A DNA stretch of 64,000 bases from Ectobius pallidus (GCA_964059195.1 CAXKWD010000002.1:169948559-170012558); one strand, 5' to 3'; numbered from the stretch's first letter, positions 35,230 through 48,889 are shown. Notes: generated from the sequence alone by a model not told the origin. Translations and numbers: made by a program.

Positions 35230-36160
35230 GGAGTTATACAGAGAATAAGACTAAAACTAAAAAGATGGGAAATGAGCTAATGAAGTCGTTAAATAACAAT
35301 CACAAAATTATGATGACAATAGCTAAAAAAAAATCATGACATGGGAAAATAGAATTTTATATCAGTTAGGCCTTGTAGTTAGTAGTTATTAGTATTAATA
35401 TAAATAACAGTAATATTAAATATTAGGTGTGGAGGTCATGAGCCTTAAGGAGTAAGAAAGTTTGAGAAAAACATACTCAAGTTCAGGAAGAATAAAGCTA
35501 AAAACTAGGCTACCTTTTTTTGGGGGGAGAGGGGGTTCAATTTCTCAAGGGACAATAGCAACTACACCATGAATAGCCAAATTCTCTTAATATTTCTAAT
35601 GAAACTATTGTTATAATATGTATTAGGTTTTTAGAATATAGGCCTACTACTCACAGTTCTTATGTATGGTTTCAATTCAGTTCAAGTAATTATATAATGT
35701 ATGATTTTTTCTTTGTTCTGGATCTGTTTGAACACCTGGATTGCCAGGCAGATGACTTTAATAAAGTATTTCTCTCACTCTAGTAGTACTTAAAGTACTT
35801 AAAGTGGTTTTCCTTTGCCTTCTGCAATGTGAGTGAATGATAGGGAAGAGATGAGGCCCTGACGTCCTAGCATCAAAGATGTTATCTGACGGTTGAAGGA
35901 AATACTTTGATAGAAAACTTCAACCAGATAATTGTGTCCATATGTGATTGAAACCCATAATCTAACTTTCTCTGTGACATAAAGTAAGAGCTGATATTAA
36001 TGAGACACATTGTGCCTGTAAGGACGGTTAGTTAACTCTGAACCCATTAAAAATGTTATAAGAATTAACTGTTAAAAGAAAATTAGTTTGTTATTCAAGA
36101 AGGAATGTACTGGTGGGAATAATTTATTTTTGATATATAATCGAAAGTGTTGCAAACATT
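35230..36160. other. No feature recognised
   Basis: AT-rich sequence; no coding support. Confidence 0.4.
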
Positions 36161-36164
36161 ATCA

Positions 36165-36380
36165 TCATCTAATCCCATATAGGCCAAATCTTGCATCTGA
36201 GACCATGAGGTGAATCATGGGAAGGAAGTCAAATCCTCTCATGGCCTTACTATGCAAGGTGACGCTGTGGTGGATTGCCTCTGACTTCTACGGAAAGTGG
36301 AGGTCTGCACCAGGATTTGAATCCAGGACCACTTGCACCATTAGCACAAGTCCTAGTGATGAGATAACTAATTGTGAAAT
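36165..36380 (-). mobile_element. tRNA-derived SINE
   Basis: The minus strand has TGGATTCAAATCCTGG (B box, about 36335-36320) after a tRNA-like 5' part, and a GATGATGATAATG tail at the left end. Confidence 0.55.
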
Positions 36381-36384
36381 GAAA

Positions 36385-37035
36385 TGATTTCTTCAATGGT
36401 TGTCATTATGTAATGCTGTCACCAATAATGTTATTGTTATTCTTGTGTTGTTTATGTCCTTGATATACTATAATATCACAGGAATAATAGTTTTGTGGGG
36501 CCCATCCCATCTATTTCCCCTGCCAGGCACACCAGGACCTAACAATTCTTACATGGAAAACTGAAATGGTTTAAGTTATTGAATGTAGATGTAGATTGCA
36601 AGAGCTATTTTTTTATGAGACTGAATGCAATAATGATGAAACAAAACACAAATTATGATATGAAACAGTCATTGCCAGTATGCAGCTCTAGGGAGTCAGC
36701 TATACTTGCTCCACTCCCTTTACCGTTTACCACAAGGATAGCTAGCAGCAGGCCATTTTGTAAACTCAGTGGCAGTAGCCTACACATTGTTATTTTATCT
36801 TACACATTTGTTGTATAATAGATACTATTCCTGTTACACAATTTCAATTTCCCATTAAATATTTTGTTTAAATATCTACCATTATTCTCAACTAACCATA
36901 AAGATATTGACACATTTACTTCTTCCTTGGTGCCTGATCAGGCATAGTCGGAACATTATACTAATTCAGGCAAGTTTATATTCTATGCAAGGACTTTTAC
37001 TTAGTGCTGTCTCACTTCATAAAAAAGATGTATTG
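36385..37035. other. No feature recognised
   Basis: An open frame at 36579-36818 has no recognisable similarity. Confidence 0.35.
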
Positions 37036-37037
37036 TA

Positions 37038-38971
37038 GAGTCGGTCAAATAAAAAACGTTGGGAATCTATGCAGCTAAAATTTAAGTTTTAACGCTTTAG
37101 TTCACAAGTTTCCTATAAAAGACATAAAATACAGGTCATTCTCAGAACATATGAGGACATGATATGGGAGGGAAAAATGAACAATGCGGAAAGCGCAACA
37201 CAATATTCAACTTAATGAATTGTCAAAATTCATTTCGCTTTGTGTCATGTCAAATGCTAGCTTGAGCAAAATTGTAGTTAGGGCTGTAATTGACCTGCAT
37301 TTTTCGGCCTCTGAAGCAGCGAGAAGATTCCATATTTCTGAAAGAGTAGCTCAGAGGTGGGTACTTCACCATAATGCGACCGGAAGTTTTCATAGGAAAC
37401 GTGGATCTGGCCGGCCGCGTATTTTGTCGCTGGAGCAAGATGCTAGATTGGTTACAGAAGTTAAACGTAATCCATTTCACACTGCTGCATCCATGAAGGA
37501 TATTGCTCAATTCCCTGGCCATCTTCAAACCATTAGGAACTGGGTAAGATCCACTGGTTTATGTTCTAGGCGAGCACTCTCTAGAGAAGTCCTGAAGGAA
37601 GAACACAAGGACGCACGCCTCACATTTGCAGTTGAAAAAACTGACTTCGACTGGAGTAGAGTGATATTTTCAGATGAAGTTAGTTTTTCGAGTGCATCTT
37701 TGGGGCAGTTCTAGTGTATCAGCCATTCAGTACCCGGTACGATCCCAAATACACTGCAACTCGTGCAAGTAGTGGCAGGGTAAGTGTGACATGCTGGGGC
37801 TGGAAGGGGCTGCCACGCTCCACCAAATTAGTGGGCAGTTTAACCAGTGGAAATACCATCGGTTTCTCGAGGGGTATATGCATGTTTACCCCAGGCTTCG
37901 TTTTCCTGATGGAAACCTTCAGATCCTATAGGATAACAGCCCAATCCACACTGCTAGGTCGGTTTAAACCTGATTGGCCAAAAGATCATATATCGAGATG
38001 ACACCTTCTATTTTCAGTACGTTTCTGAATTGTTTCAACTTCTGTGATAATTTGAAATTATTGCTATTAACAGAAGATTTTATCATATTCTGCCGTTATG
38101 AATCCCACAGCAGATTCGATTCGTGGAACGTACAGCGACGCTGCAAACTAATGCATTTGAAATTGTTATCGAATTTCTGTTATCTATAGTGAAAACTGAT
38201 CCAATCCAATCAACAATTCCAAACATTGTATGTGAAATGTTTTAAACTGTCTTGTATTCTTGTCTGCACCATGGCTGCACCACTGTAGAGTTGCATCTAA
38301 AAGATTATTCATGGATTGGTACGGGTTAAGAAGAGGTGTTAATTTTACAATTTTATGTATCATATCTCTTATTTCATTCCTCATAGACCAGAGCAGGTAT
38401 GAAGATTATAAGGAATGTGACTGTTCAACAAATTAAGCTGTATAGATTTCACAATAAAAATCAAAGAAAATGCTTTGGTTTAGTTAGTGTTTATTTTATG
38501 CCACAGATACGCATTTGTTGTAAAATCATACTTTCTTCCTTGCTTTCGGCACCAACATCGATAATTCATTAGAAGTAATTATTATTTTATTCCAGTCATT
38601 GCCGCATTTGAAAAAATAAACATAAATAAAAATAAAACACAGCTTATTAAGTTAAAGTTATTAATTTTGCACTCTAAGTACCAGTTTTATAAAATACAAT
38701 CTTTAAAAAATGCTCCTTGAATAAACATGTTCCTCGCGAATTTATTCATTATTAATATTATAAGAATTTGCAACCAAGAATATGGCGGATGTGAGGCAAA
38801 TAGCTGCAGCCTTCTATATACGTTCGTTTTGGAACAAAACTGACTAAATAATCAAGAAAATACATGGATAGACAAGAGGCAGGTGTGAACCTAAGACTTC
38901 CTGTACATGTGCATATGCTTGTTTGTAGTATTTTATCAAATAACGCCTGACGTTTTTTATTTGACCAACTG
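37038..38971 (+). mobile_element. Tc1-like transposon, fuller copy
   Basis: Inverted repeats GAGTCGGTCAAATAAAAAAC and complement are flanked by TA (37036-37037, 38972-38973). It contains a broken transposase (37184-38190) and a long AT-rich 3' part shared with the deleted copy at 5438-6203. At 1934 bp it is slightly longer than typical Tc1 elements. Confidence 0.88.
37184..38190 (+). pseudogene. Tc1-family transposase
   Basis: 37184-37714 encodes the N-terminal helix-turn-helix (VVRAVIDLHFSASEAARRFH), the GRPR-type hook GSGRPRIL, the second DNA-binding part, and WSRVIFSDEVSF with the first catalytic Asp. A frameshift near 37700 follows. The next frame (37714-38001) gives TRYDPKYTATRASSGRVSVT and CWGWKG. 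The second catalytic block is damaged and the DExN region around 37990 is missing. A C-terminal SRFDSWNVQRRCK-like tail appears at 38100-38190. Inactive. Confidence 0.82.
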
Positions 38972-38974
38972 TAC

Positions 38975-39565
38975 AATTTTATTGCATTATACTACCTACT
39001 AGTAAGTTATAAACATTCTTGCAGATTTTAAACTACTGCCTTGAGGAATATATAATCTATAACTCAGTGAGGAATCTCATTTCTTTCTTCTGTAAGAAAC
39101 TTCATTTTTATGAATTCCAGAATTCAATTTCTTTGATGTACAAAATGAATGTATTTTATCAATTCCATAACAGAAAGTAATTGTACCATGACTGCTGAGA
39201 AACAACCATGATCTCTGAAGGAATATTTTTCATTGGATCTGCTTATTAGAAACCTTGTCATTTACATCCAATCTGTGCTACCTGACTAACTTACTTAATA
39301 TGAGTTCCTTTATTATTTTCCAAATACTGTAATAAGCATAACATTAACGAAGCTCAGATGTAGATTTCTTCATTCAAATCATTGTTAATTTTGTGATGGT
39401 TCACAAATATTTCTAATCTTTCCTTTACTTGCCTTTCTAAATTTTATTTTAACCTACCAGTAACAAATTAATGTTATCTGATATTAAAAGTAGTAGGCTA
39501 ATACTTTTACTTTAAGTTTTAAATTATGAATGCACATAGCAACTAAAAGTAAAAAGTAAAGTGTT
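38975..39565. other. No feature recognised
   Basis: AT-rich sequence. Confidence 0.4.
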
Positions 39566-39569
39566 CCTT

Positions 39570-39850
39570 ATACAGGTCATGGAGGCCCAGAGGGTTCCAG
39601 AAGGTTGAGGCTCCCAGATTTTAGAATTCGGCACATGAAGGTGGTAAGGTTGTCAGCCTTATGCACTGGCCACCTTTACCTCCAGGATTGTTCCTGGTAC
39701 TAATTTCTGTAAGAGGCTGGGACAACCCTAGGGCCATAGTGCCACCAGAAGGATTAAGCCAGTTGAAAAACTTCAACAACCTCATAGGGATCAAAGCCGT
39801 GACCTTCTGATTTGTAGAGCAGTGCCTCAACCACTACTCTACAGCGTACC
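39570..39850 (-). mobile_element. tRNA-derived SINE, full-length-like
   Basis: The minus strand starts CTGTAGAGTAGTGGTTGAGG (A box region) with a degraded B box (TCACGGCTTTGATCCC). The body is shared with 26850-27060 (CTATGGCCCTAGGGTTG, GGCTGACAACCTTACCACC). Confidence 0.8.
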
Positions 39851-39869
39851 CCAACATAACAACTGAAAA

Positions 39870-41690
39870 GTTAACTGCAGACTTTAACCTAATAAAGGAA
39901 CATCCTCTATGTTGATATTCTGCAACAAGAAATACCGAATAACTCTGACATTATTGCATATGCAGATGATTGATACTCGATACTCGATCTGAAAACATTC
40001 AACATTTCTTTGATGATGCAAACTCGGTCTTGAATACTTTATTCAACTGGGGAGTAAAAAACAAATTGACATTCAACATTTCTAAATCCAAAGCAATGAT
40101 GGTCACAAGGAGAAGAAATACAGAAATAAATCACAGCCTAGAAATGAACACTCGTAAAGAGTCTAAATTTTCAAGGAGTAGTTTTAGATCAGAAATACAC
40201 ATTTAGACCTCATTTAGAACATTCGGCCTCTACAGGGAGAAAATTCCTCACAGGGTTAACAATCACAATGAGACCTACATGGAGACTGAACTCAGACATA
40301 CTGAAATCATTTATCATGGTGCTGTGGAACCACTGTTGTTATATTGTGCTTCTGCATTTCAAGACATACTGAACAAGAAATATGCTCAAAAGAAATCACA
40401 AAAAATTCAGCAAGGATTTGCTTTACGTATACGTAAAGCTGTCTCCAAATTGTCTCCACTGATGCTGCTCTAGATATCGCATAAATAATTCCACTACATC
40501 TGAACGGACTTTGTGCAGCCAGTATAAGTGATATAAAAAGAAATAGGAAAAACAATTTTTAAAATTCTCAGATTTGACTTTCATCACTCTGTAAATTTCT
40601 TGACAGTAGGTTATCCTAAAACTCACCATGAATGTCTGTTAATTGTAATTATGATCAAAACCACATATAAAAGACATGTAGGCCCTATAGACAGATCCAT
40701 TTTAATGAAGAAGAGGAAGGAGCATCAGTGGGATGTGCATATGTTGTGTATTGTAAGGATAAGGAAATATCCTTCTAACTTTTCAAACTGGCTCCCAACT
40801 GTAATGTTTTTCAAGCTGAGTTATTAGCTATAAAAGAAACTGTAAAATGGTGCATAGAATCTAAACATAGTGTGCAAATTCATAGTGATTCACAAGCTGC
40901 TCTCCACTCGATTTAACAATAGATATAATCTGAATCTGATTTCAGTTAAGATTCGAAATTCTATCCAAGGGCATGGAAACTATATATGTATGTATTGGGT
41001 ACGCTGACACACCAGAATAGTGACTGCACAATGAGCGTGCATATCAGTTAGGAAAATCAGCAGCAGCCTATCATCAGGATTATTATTCATACTCTAAAAG
41101 TCCTGCATCACATGATAAATCCCAGATCAAGAATCACATCATCAGCCGTTGGAATGAGGGATGGGTCCAAAATACTAATGATGCACTAACTAAGGAACTT
41201 TTTTTCCTACAATCTGTGATAGGTTACCAGACTAAGCATTTTTTCTCCAATTTTTATTTTAACACAATTTCTTAGAAGCCAGGGAAGGTGTGGTAGCTAT
41301 TTTACGAGGTTCAAAGTTATTATAGACAGAAACTATGTCTGCAAATGTCAGTTGCTAACAAAAATTATGAAACAAGTCTTATTTGACTGTCCATTAACTT
41401 ATTTGAAAGAAGAAGGTTTTGTCTTGAATTGCATGCTTCTAAGTGTGAAAAAACATTTTCCAATGTTTCCATAAATGTTTCCATTTATTTAACAAAACCC
41501 GTTATTTTAGAGATTTTATCAGATTCATAACTTACATTCATGATTTATAATTAGCCTATTTATTCAATGTTTGAAATTAGATAATTATTATAGTTACTTG
41601 TAAACTACAAAACTAACATGCCTCTGTAGCAAAATAGGGTTTCTATCCCTGGAGATTCAATAGTAATGATAATAACGATAATAATAATAA
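39870..41690 (+). pseudogene. I-type LINE, RT C-terminus and RNase H
   Basis: Reading across frames: IIAYADD (RT catalytic box, about 39950), LNTLFNWGVKNKLTFNISKS, then IQQGFALRIRKA and PLHLNGLCAAS, which match the connector of I/R1-type LINEs. An RNase H follows, FQAELLAIKETVKWCIESKH and VQIHSDSQAALHS (about 40810-40910) and YWVRxHTRI. The C-terminal Cys-rich end (about 41330) and a short ATA-rich tail near 41690 finish it. Many frameshifts; 5' part missing. It may be the same broad clade as the fragment at 31640-31935. Confidence 0.8.
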
Positions 41691-41699
41691 CCTAACAAA

Positions 41700-42530
41700 G
41701 GGGTGGCCATAGTCCAACAATAGGAATTTTGTATATTATACCGTCTCCTATAATAATCCCAGCAATTACATAAATAAATACTTTTTTCTTGGTATAGGCC
41801 TACTCTTATCTGTCAACTGATGACATAATATCAGACCCATGTGGTTAGAACTGATAGACATCAAGGCATGTTCAAGGCACAGATTCAAAATTCAAAACTA
41901 ACCATCCTTTCACAAATAACTGGTTAAAAATAAATAAATAAATAAATAAATACAAAAATAAAAAAAACCATGAGCCACCTTATATAAGAAACTTTCAGTT
42001 TCAAAATTAGAAAATTCTTATTTTGCATGACATTTCAAATAACTGTTACAAATAACATCTAACAGTCCATGCATAAATTTAGACTGTATTTTTCCTTTTT
42101 AAGTGTAGCACAAATGGACTGAGTTTATACCTGCCTCCAGTATCAAAATCAATGAATAGAAGTAATCATTATTATGTTAAAAAACATGTTATGATTATGT
42201 CCTATAAAGTTTTTCATTTTTAGAAAAATTTCTTACACTTCTGCTTTTGAATTCTGGATTTCATGTTTCCAGTGCATATAATACGAGATTTTAAAATCAA
42301 CTGTTAAATTACTGGTACCTGACATACAAAATATTAATTAAAATGTGTTGAACATATTATCTGTCCTCATAGAAACGTTTATTTATGGTAGGCCTATGTC
42401 AAAGTTTCATAAAGTATCCTACTGTTATGTAATTAATTTGGCTAACAACAAATCTCTGGTGCAAGGAAATATACCTAGCATTTATACCAATGATTTTTAG
42501 ATACTAACATGTAACTGATTGTCCACTTAC
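41700..42530. other. Intron or flank; (AAAT)n at 41928-41952
   Basis: AT-rich sequence. No additional exon of the neighbouring gene was recognised. Confidence 0.4.
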
Positions 42531-42662
42531 CTTTAGGTAATGTACGGAAGTCTATATGACAGGAGAACCTCTCTATCTGCTGACTTGCCTTTTCATCAAA
42601 GTTAGGAGCTCGGATGTTTTTAGCACGAACTGTCACCCTGTAGATTGTGTTTGGCGCTAGAC
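42531..42662 (-). CDS. RIM-binding protein, FN3 exon (second half of domain)
   Basis: Minus-strand exon with acceptor GTGACACAG (upstream of 42662) and donor GTAAGTGG after 42531. Joined in phase 1 to the exon at 63063 it reads GLAPNTIYRVTVRAKNIRAP, then NFDEK...FSCHIDFRTLPK, the end of a fibronectin type III domain. I recognise this, with the upstream exon, as RIM-binding protein (RIM-BP). RIM-BP is an active-zone scaffold whose SH3 domains bind RIM and calcium channels and whose FN3 repeats lie between SH3 domains. The 132-bp length and phase-1 borders on both sides let it be joined cleanly. Open frame, strong splice sites and absence of repeats separate it from the TE remnants around it. 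Confidence 0.85.
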
Positions 42663-43591
42663 CTGTGTCACAACAAAACAGAAGTGACTGACTGATTATA
42701 TTTTAGGACCATAGATCAACTTTCTGTTCATTTATTCCTCCAATTAGTTTCTGTAGTGATAAAAATTTTCAAATACTTTATAAGATGAAATGGACACTGA
42801 TTTACTGGGCCCATATTTTATGATGAGAATATTAAATTGATGAGACAGATTAGTCAGAATACTGTCACACTTGTTCAAAGACCTCACTTATGCTGAACAA
42901 GAGAAATAGGGTTCACTAGCTGAGGAATTCATGCCTAATAACATGAGATTATTCAACACGATTATAGAACATGTAACTAAACTATTTTACTAATTTAATT
43001 TTCAATATTATTGCAACATGGACAAACTGCTTCTAACCACAAACTATATGAATGCAAATTTTTTCCGAACAATAAGTACACTGACCAATGTATCAAAATA
43101 AATACATTAGACTCTTGATTATCCAGAACAATGGAGGTAAATACTGTTGCAGATGAAGAAAAACTGTGATTAATCAGAGATTTGCATTGAACTGTAAATG
43201 GGCCATACAAGAGAATGCACACAAAAGGGAACAATCAACAGCAAATCTTAGTTAACTAAAACTGCAAAATAGAGTATTTACATGTATAATGGATACAAAG
43301 CTTAATGGGAGTATTCTAATTTCCCCTCCAAAAATTGAGTCTTTAAATCTTTACATTTAATTTTTAACATATCCAAATAAAAAAACCAACAGTGACAACA
43401 ATCTCTTCAAAAAATTAAGTACTACTTCGAGTAAGGTGTTCCACCATACGAGATGCCATTATGAACACTGTAAGGCAGTCACTGTGGGTTGTTAACAAAG
43501 ATGGACATGCTGATGGAGTTTGATTCTTCCCATGGGTGTCAAAAGGTGAGAGATTTTACAGTATGCAGCAAAACAAAACAGCACTGAAATG

Positions 43592-44100
43592 TTATTTAAT
43601 TGCAATGGTATGGTATGTGTTCAAAATGTATACCAATACATTCATCCATTGTTCATAAAATTTATTAAGATCATTCAACATGTTGATGAACACAGATTGC
43701 TGTAGGGATGTTATATTCTTGTTTAATTCGGAAATGTTTGTAGATGGGTCATCTGTCTTGAAACCTGATTCTCTCATAATGTCCCATATGTAGACATATG
43801 GGGCTGTGAGATCTTTTTGAGCAGGAAGGAGTTCTATGAGAAATTCGGTGATCTCCAAAGTGTTGTTGCAGAAGGGCAAGTTATTTCCCCACAGTTCCAT
43901 CTTTCTGCATCCATTGTCATTAGAAGGGTAAGTTTCTGGTGTGACAAAAACAACCCAGATCCCATACAAATGGGGTAGTGATGAGGTTTCTGTAGAGTAT
44001 CTGGTTTACTGTTTTTTACATTCTGGTGCAGTATTATCGATAAAATAAGGGCCCAACATTCCACGACTGGACATGACACACAAAATCGTAATCCCTGCAC
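43592..44100 (-). other. Unassigned open reading frames
   Basis: Two overlapping minus-strand frames (125 and 88 codons) cover this stretch. The peptide TDDPSTNISELNKNITSLQQ and the rest match no family I know. The area 43430-44680 looks like a decayed coding element, possibly a transposase, but no catalytic motif could be placed. Its position inside a host intron favours a repeat origin. Confidence 0.3.
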
Positions 44101-44104
44101 TTTG

Positions 44105-45950
44105 ACATCAGGCCGTTTGAATCCTATATAACAAGTTGTTTCTTGGCCGATGTAGCCATCAAGGAGAATATGGCCTCCATCTGAAAAACCTCTAAGTTGC
44201 TGAAGAAATCTGAATTCTCATACGTCATGGACAACACTTGGCTGCAATACGGTAAATCAGGTTCACTCATTCCTTTTTGTTATGCTGAGCAACTTGAATG
44301 CAATATTTGAAACCTCCTAGTATTTTAAACATCCACCAAACAGACCTATTGCTCAAAGAAAGTTTCAACAATGTTTGTCATATACTAAGCTTTGAGGACT
44401 GTAACACCTGATGGAGAAGTTGTCCATGACTTTCATTTGTGATGATGGTTCTTGGGCACCCTTTTGTACTCTTATATCGACAAGATTGATCCTGGATCTT
44501 GTGAATGATAGCTAACATGTTCTGTCATCTGATGCCTCCTTATTAACCCTTTTTGATGCCATGATCCAATACGATCATTACCACCCTCACTGTCCACTGA
44601 GTGCCAGCCTTTGTACTGGTTCTACCTGCTCAAGAGTGCCACGGCTTTCTACACAGAAATGCACAGTTGTTAAAAATATAAATAAAGGATGCTATTGCTA
44701 AATAATATCGGTATGATCTTGATGTCTTTGTCAATGCTGCTATCAGATAAATCACTATCATTGACACAGGGTAAATCATCTGTGTTAAATCATACTATTC
44801 TAAATACTCTAATTTCAATAATTATTTTTCAGCACCTTTCCCACCACCAAATATGTCTTCCGAACATTCTCCCATCCATGGCTACAATGAAACAATGGAC
44901 TTGCAATGAAATGACAGTATGTTTTACTATAAAAAATGTCCCCTTCTAAATGTCAAAGCCCTCATGAAGTACATCCTTGAAAAGAGTAGAGAAACCCAAT
45001 CTTTTGTTTTACATTTTAAGGTAATTCTGCCTCAAAAATATGTGGCTTATATTATTTCGTAAATCGGAATTCCACTTTGATTGGTGTTGACATTTTAGAC
45101 AGTGAGAAGCAGGAACCAAGTGAATCAGGGAGTGGCATTTTGGAAGCAGTTCTCTGGCAAACAGCCTGGTGCTGAGAGGGTTAAATTGCTCCTCATACTA
45201 CTCTTTAATGTGAAGCAAGCTTGGCCTGTTCTGATACCTTATTCTGTGTTAATGGAAATAATGTTCCATGATAAATACCTTCGTATTTGTTGTGAGAAAA
45301 ATAATTTCAGAAATCAACAGAACATCGATTTCACAATATGTCAGACTATTATAATTAATGAATAAATACTTCTTTCATAGGGTCAGAGAAATATGGGCAG
45401 TTGATAAGCAATAACTTCAGTGTACTTTGTTTGGCTGCATACTGTGTACATGCTCTGATAATAAAGTTATTTTCAAGAAAATACACTTGTGCCATTATAT
45501 TTTACCCAACCCATGCACATAGATATGTAGAATATCTACAGATTGGTACAGAGATGTAATAATTATCCGTGCCTCCTGGGAAAATGTTCTCCAACATTGC
45601 AATATCTGCATATGATTAATGAGAGCAGACAACGTACATGTGAAAGCACTTAGGAATTTGGAAGATGAATTTAAGGCATCATGTGATATTTCGTCCTCTG
45701 AATCATTACATAATGATATGGGACACATCTTGATAGAAGCGTTGTACAATAAAGTTATGATACAGTATAGTTGAAATCGACAACAAAATGAACAATACAA
45801 TACAAATGAAGACAACATAGATAATTACAATGAAAATGATATTAATTACTACAGGAATTTAACTTGGTGGTATTATATGTGCTTACATTAACTGATAATT
45901 ATGATTAAGACTATGTATGGAGTTGTTTAGTTAAAATGTTGAGTCTAGGT
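44105..45950. other. Intronic, no element identified
   Basis: No domain recognised; short open frames at 44689, 45102 and 45495 lack support. Confidence 0.35.
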
Positions 45951-45989
45951 AATCTTTAATACTAAGGAACTGGCCATCCAGGAGAATAT

Positions 45990-48290
45990 CTTTTAGTTTT
46001 CCCTTAAAAGTTTTGATACTGGATATTGTTATTTGTGATGTACATGAGAATTCTTGTGTGAGATATGCTAAGTAAGCTTTTGGTAAGTCTATGACAGTTC
46101 AAATGTAAGTTATGAAATGTTCTTGTATGATAATTATGTATCTCAGAATTTAGATGAAATTCAGTTTTATTCTTGTGGATGAAGAGTAATGTTTCTAATA
46201 TGTACAAGCACGGTACAGGTAAGATTCCTATCTTTCCAAAGAGCTCTTTGGTTGGTGTTCTAATGGTAAGTGGGAAATTGTTTTTAGTATCCGCTTTTGC
46301 AATTTGAAAATGCAATCAGCTTTTGGAGGTGAGCCCCAAAAGGGGATCCCGTATCTAATTAGGGATTCAACACAGGAGTAGTAGACTATTTTCAAGACTT
46401 GTATGGAGCAGGTATGAGACAGGACACGAAGAGCAAAGGAAAGTTTGCAGAGGCGTTTACTGAGCTCTGAAATGTGCTTTTCCCAAGAAAGATCAGAGTC
46501 TATCCAAACTCCTAGAAATTTGGTCTCACTTTTGTTTGTTCAAGGATTATTGTTAATTTGCACAAGTAAGTTATTGTTTTGGGCCTGAGAATTAAAGTGG
46601 AGGTATACACATTTGTCGACATTAATTAATAGCATATTTTCTTTAAGCCAACATTCAGTGTTGTTATTAACTTCACTGACTTTGATTTGAAGTGAGTTAA
46701 TATCAGTACAGTTTAGTATGAGATTTGTGTCGTCTGCAAACATGATGGTTTGTGCATGAGGGATAATGAATGGAAAATCATTAATGAAAATTATAAAAAG
46801 GATTGGGCCGAGGACTGAGCCTTGGGGCACCCCATGTTCAGCATTTAGTGTGCCTGACTGAGCTGATTCTATTTCTACGAACTGTTTTCTATTGCTCAAA
46901 TAAGAAATGAACCACTTGTTGGTGAGTCCTCTTATTCCTACACAATTTAGTTTCATGGGAAGAATTTTGTGATTGACAAGGTCAAAGGCTTTAGTAAATC
47001 CAAAAATAAGCTGATTGATTGGTCCCCTTTGTTTTTGGCTTCAAGTATACACCTTAAAGAAGCCAAATATGGCATTGCTGATGGATTTGCCTTTCCTGAA
47101 GCCGAATTGAGACTTAGAAAAATAATTGTTTTTTTCAAGGAAGGAAATGAGTCTGTTATACATGACTTTTCTAGGACTTTTGAAAATGCTGTGAGAATTG
47201 AAATGGGTCAATAATTTTCAAAATTGTTCTTATCACCCTTTTTGAAGATAGGTATAATTTTGGCAGTTTTAAATTGTTCTGGGAAAATTCCTGTAGAGAT
47301 AGAAAGGTTACATATATACATAAGTGGTTTGATGAGAAATTGGATACTCTTCTTGACAATAATGTTGGGGATTCCATCTATACCAGAGGAGGAGGTGTTC
47401 TTCAGGGTATTGACAATCTTGAAGATTTCTTCTTCAGTAGCTGGAGATAGAAAAATTGTATTTTCGACAGGAGGATAGTTATTTGAATGGGATGGTGAGA
47501 GTGTATTTAAGATGTCTTTAGAAATATTTGTAAAATAGCTGTTGAATGCTTGTGCAATTTCATGGGGGTCAGAAATTTCTTTACTATTGAGTGTTAGTTC
47601 AATTTCTTCTCTTGATTTGGCAGCTAGGATACCAGTTTCTGTCTTGACAATATTCCATAGTCCTTACTTATTTTTAGCTTTTAAAATATACAAGTTGTTT
47701 TGCATTCTTTTAACCTCTAGAATTACTATTTTAAGTATTTTTTGTATCTTTTGAAATAGTCTAAGAAAGCTGAGTTATTGGTAGTCTTGCATAAATCGCT
47801 AAGTAGCCTTTTTTTCCTACAAGAGATTCTGATGCCTTTAGTAATCCACTTGATATTTTTATTATTGGACTTCTTTGTACGATTAACTTTTTTACCTTTA
47901 GTGGGAAGGCAATATTAAAGTAGTGGGAAGTTATACCTAAAAAATTTTGAACAGCAATGTTAACATTGTTAAGATTCATCATTCAGCAAATTATAGAGAT
48001 TTCAAAATTTTCTTGATTGTACGATCCATACAGTTTCCTGGAGCTTGAATTTAGAGCGTTATTCGTGCTAAACAAAGTAGTGAATCTTATTAATATTAAT
48101 TTGTGGTCTGATACCCATAGGTTAATGTTTTCAGTTTCAAACTGAGATAAAGTTTTGCTGACAATAATTTGATCCAGGCAACTACTAGCTTTCCTAGTTA
48201 CTCGGGTAGCGTCACTAATACTTAGCCTCTTTGTACCAGTGGAAGTAAGCAAGTATACAGCTTGCAATACAAAGAATATAAAAGCTGGGC
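45990..48290 (-). pseudogene. Jockey-type LINE ORF2 (endonuclease end and RT)
   Basis: On the minus strand: the end of an apurinic-type endonuclease (RVTRKASSCLDQIIVSKTLS then VSDHKLILIRF, 48230-48070); RT block 1-2 (DGIPNIIVKK, KTAKIIPIFKKGDKNNFENY then RPIS, 47380-47180); motif A (FGFTKAFDLVNHKIL, about 47005-46965); motif B GVPQGSVLGP (about 46835-46806); catalytic MFADDTNLIL (about 46750-46725); and a C-terminal tail with HNYHTRTFHNLHLNCHRLTK (about 46140). Several frameshifts and a missing 5' end make it inactive. It is oriented like the host gene. Confidence 0.88.
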
Positions 48291-48384
48291 AAAATTATGA
48301 GAAAGAGGCAAAGGTCTTGAACTTTATAACACTAAAGCTAACACCTGAATCTTAAACAAGAAAGGTTTGTTAACATCCGGATGG

Positions 48385-48872
48385 ATAGCCTGTCTTTCAA
48401 CTGTAATTTAGCAGCAATGCGTTCCATTCTTGATTGGTCCCTTGATGAATCCCTTGCAGATACTGCACAGAGATAGAATCCTTTACACACATCTCGGGAC
48501 AATGTGACCGTGGAATGCTACTTAGGAATTCTCTGCTAGCTGCTGCTGTGAAGAAAAGGGATGGGCAATAGAAGAAGAAGTTTCCTGTGTAGCCACAATG
48601 CATCAACAAGGCAGGTTGATATTCTGTCATTTAAAACAGATAGACATGGGCTAATTTTTTACCCTACCATCAGGTTTCAGCAGAGCTGTCATCAGGTATT
48701 GGAAGTCCTCACAGAGAAAATTATAATTTACCAGCCTACCAAAGAATATTTTAAGAAAAAATATCATCTGCTGGACCTAAAAGTGTATGGACTTCTGATT
48801 GGTGTCCATGGAACTATTCCAGAGTTTTTTAAGGACTTAAGGAAGGAAATTGACTTACCAGCTCCCAGGTAA
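48385..48872 (+). pseudogene. R2-like LINE, restriction-like endonuclease fragment
   Basis: The plus strand reads CRYCTEIESFTHISGQCDRG (a CCHC-type finger, about 48455-48515). After a frame change comes VDILSFKTDRHGLIFYPTIR then FQQ, and YKKYHLL-like text with LKVYGLLIGVHGTIPEFF. This is the C-terminal restriction-like endonuclease of R2/NeSL-type elements. The family consensus has DPTIRFE where this copy has YPTIRFQ, so a catalytic Asp is replaced. No RT is attached. Confidence 0.65.
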
Positions 48873-48889
48873 GCACTGGACAGCACTGG

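Noticed and set aside
43592..44100. Host exon or mariner transposase
   Set aside because: No splice sites and no catalytic motif could be placed; kept only as an unassigned frame.
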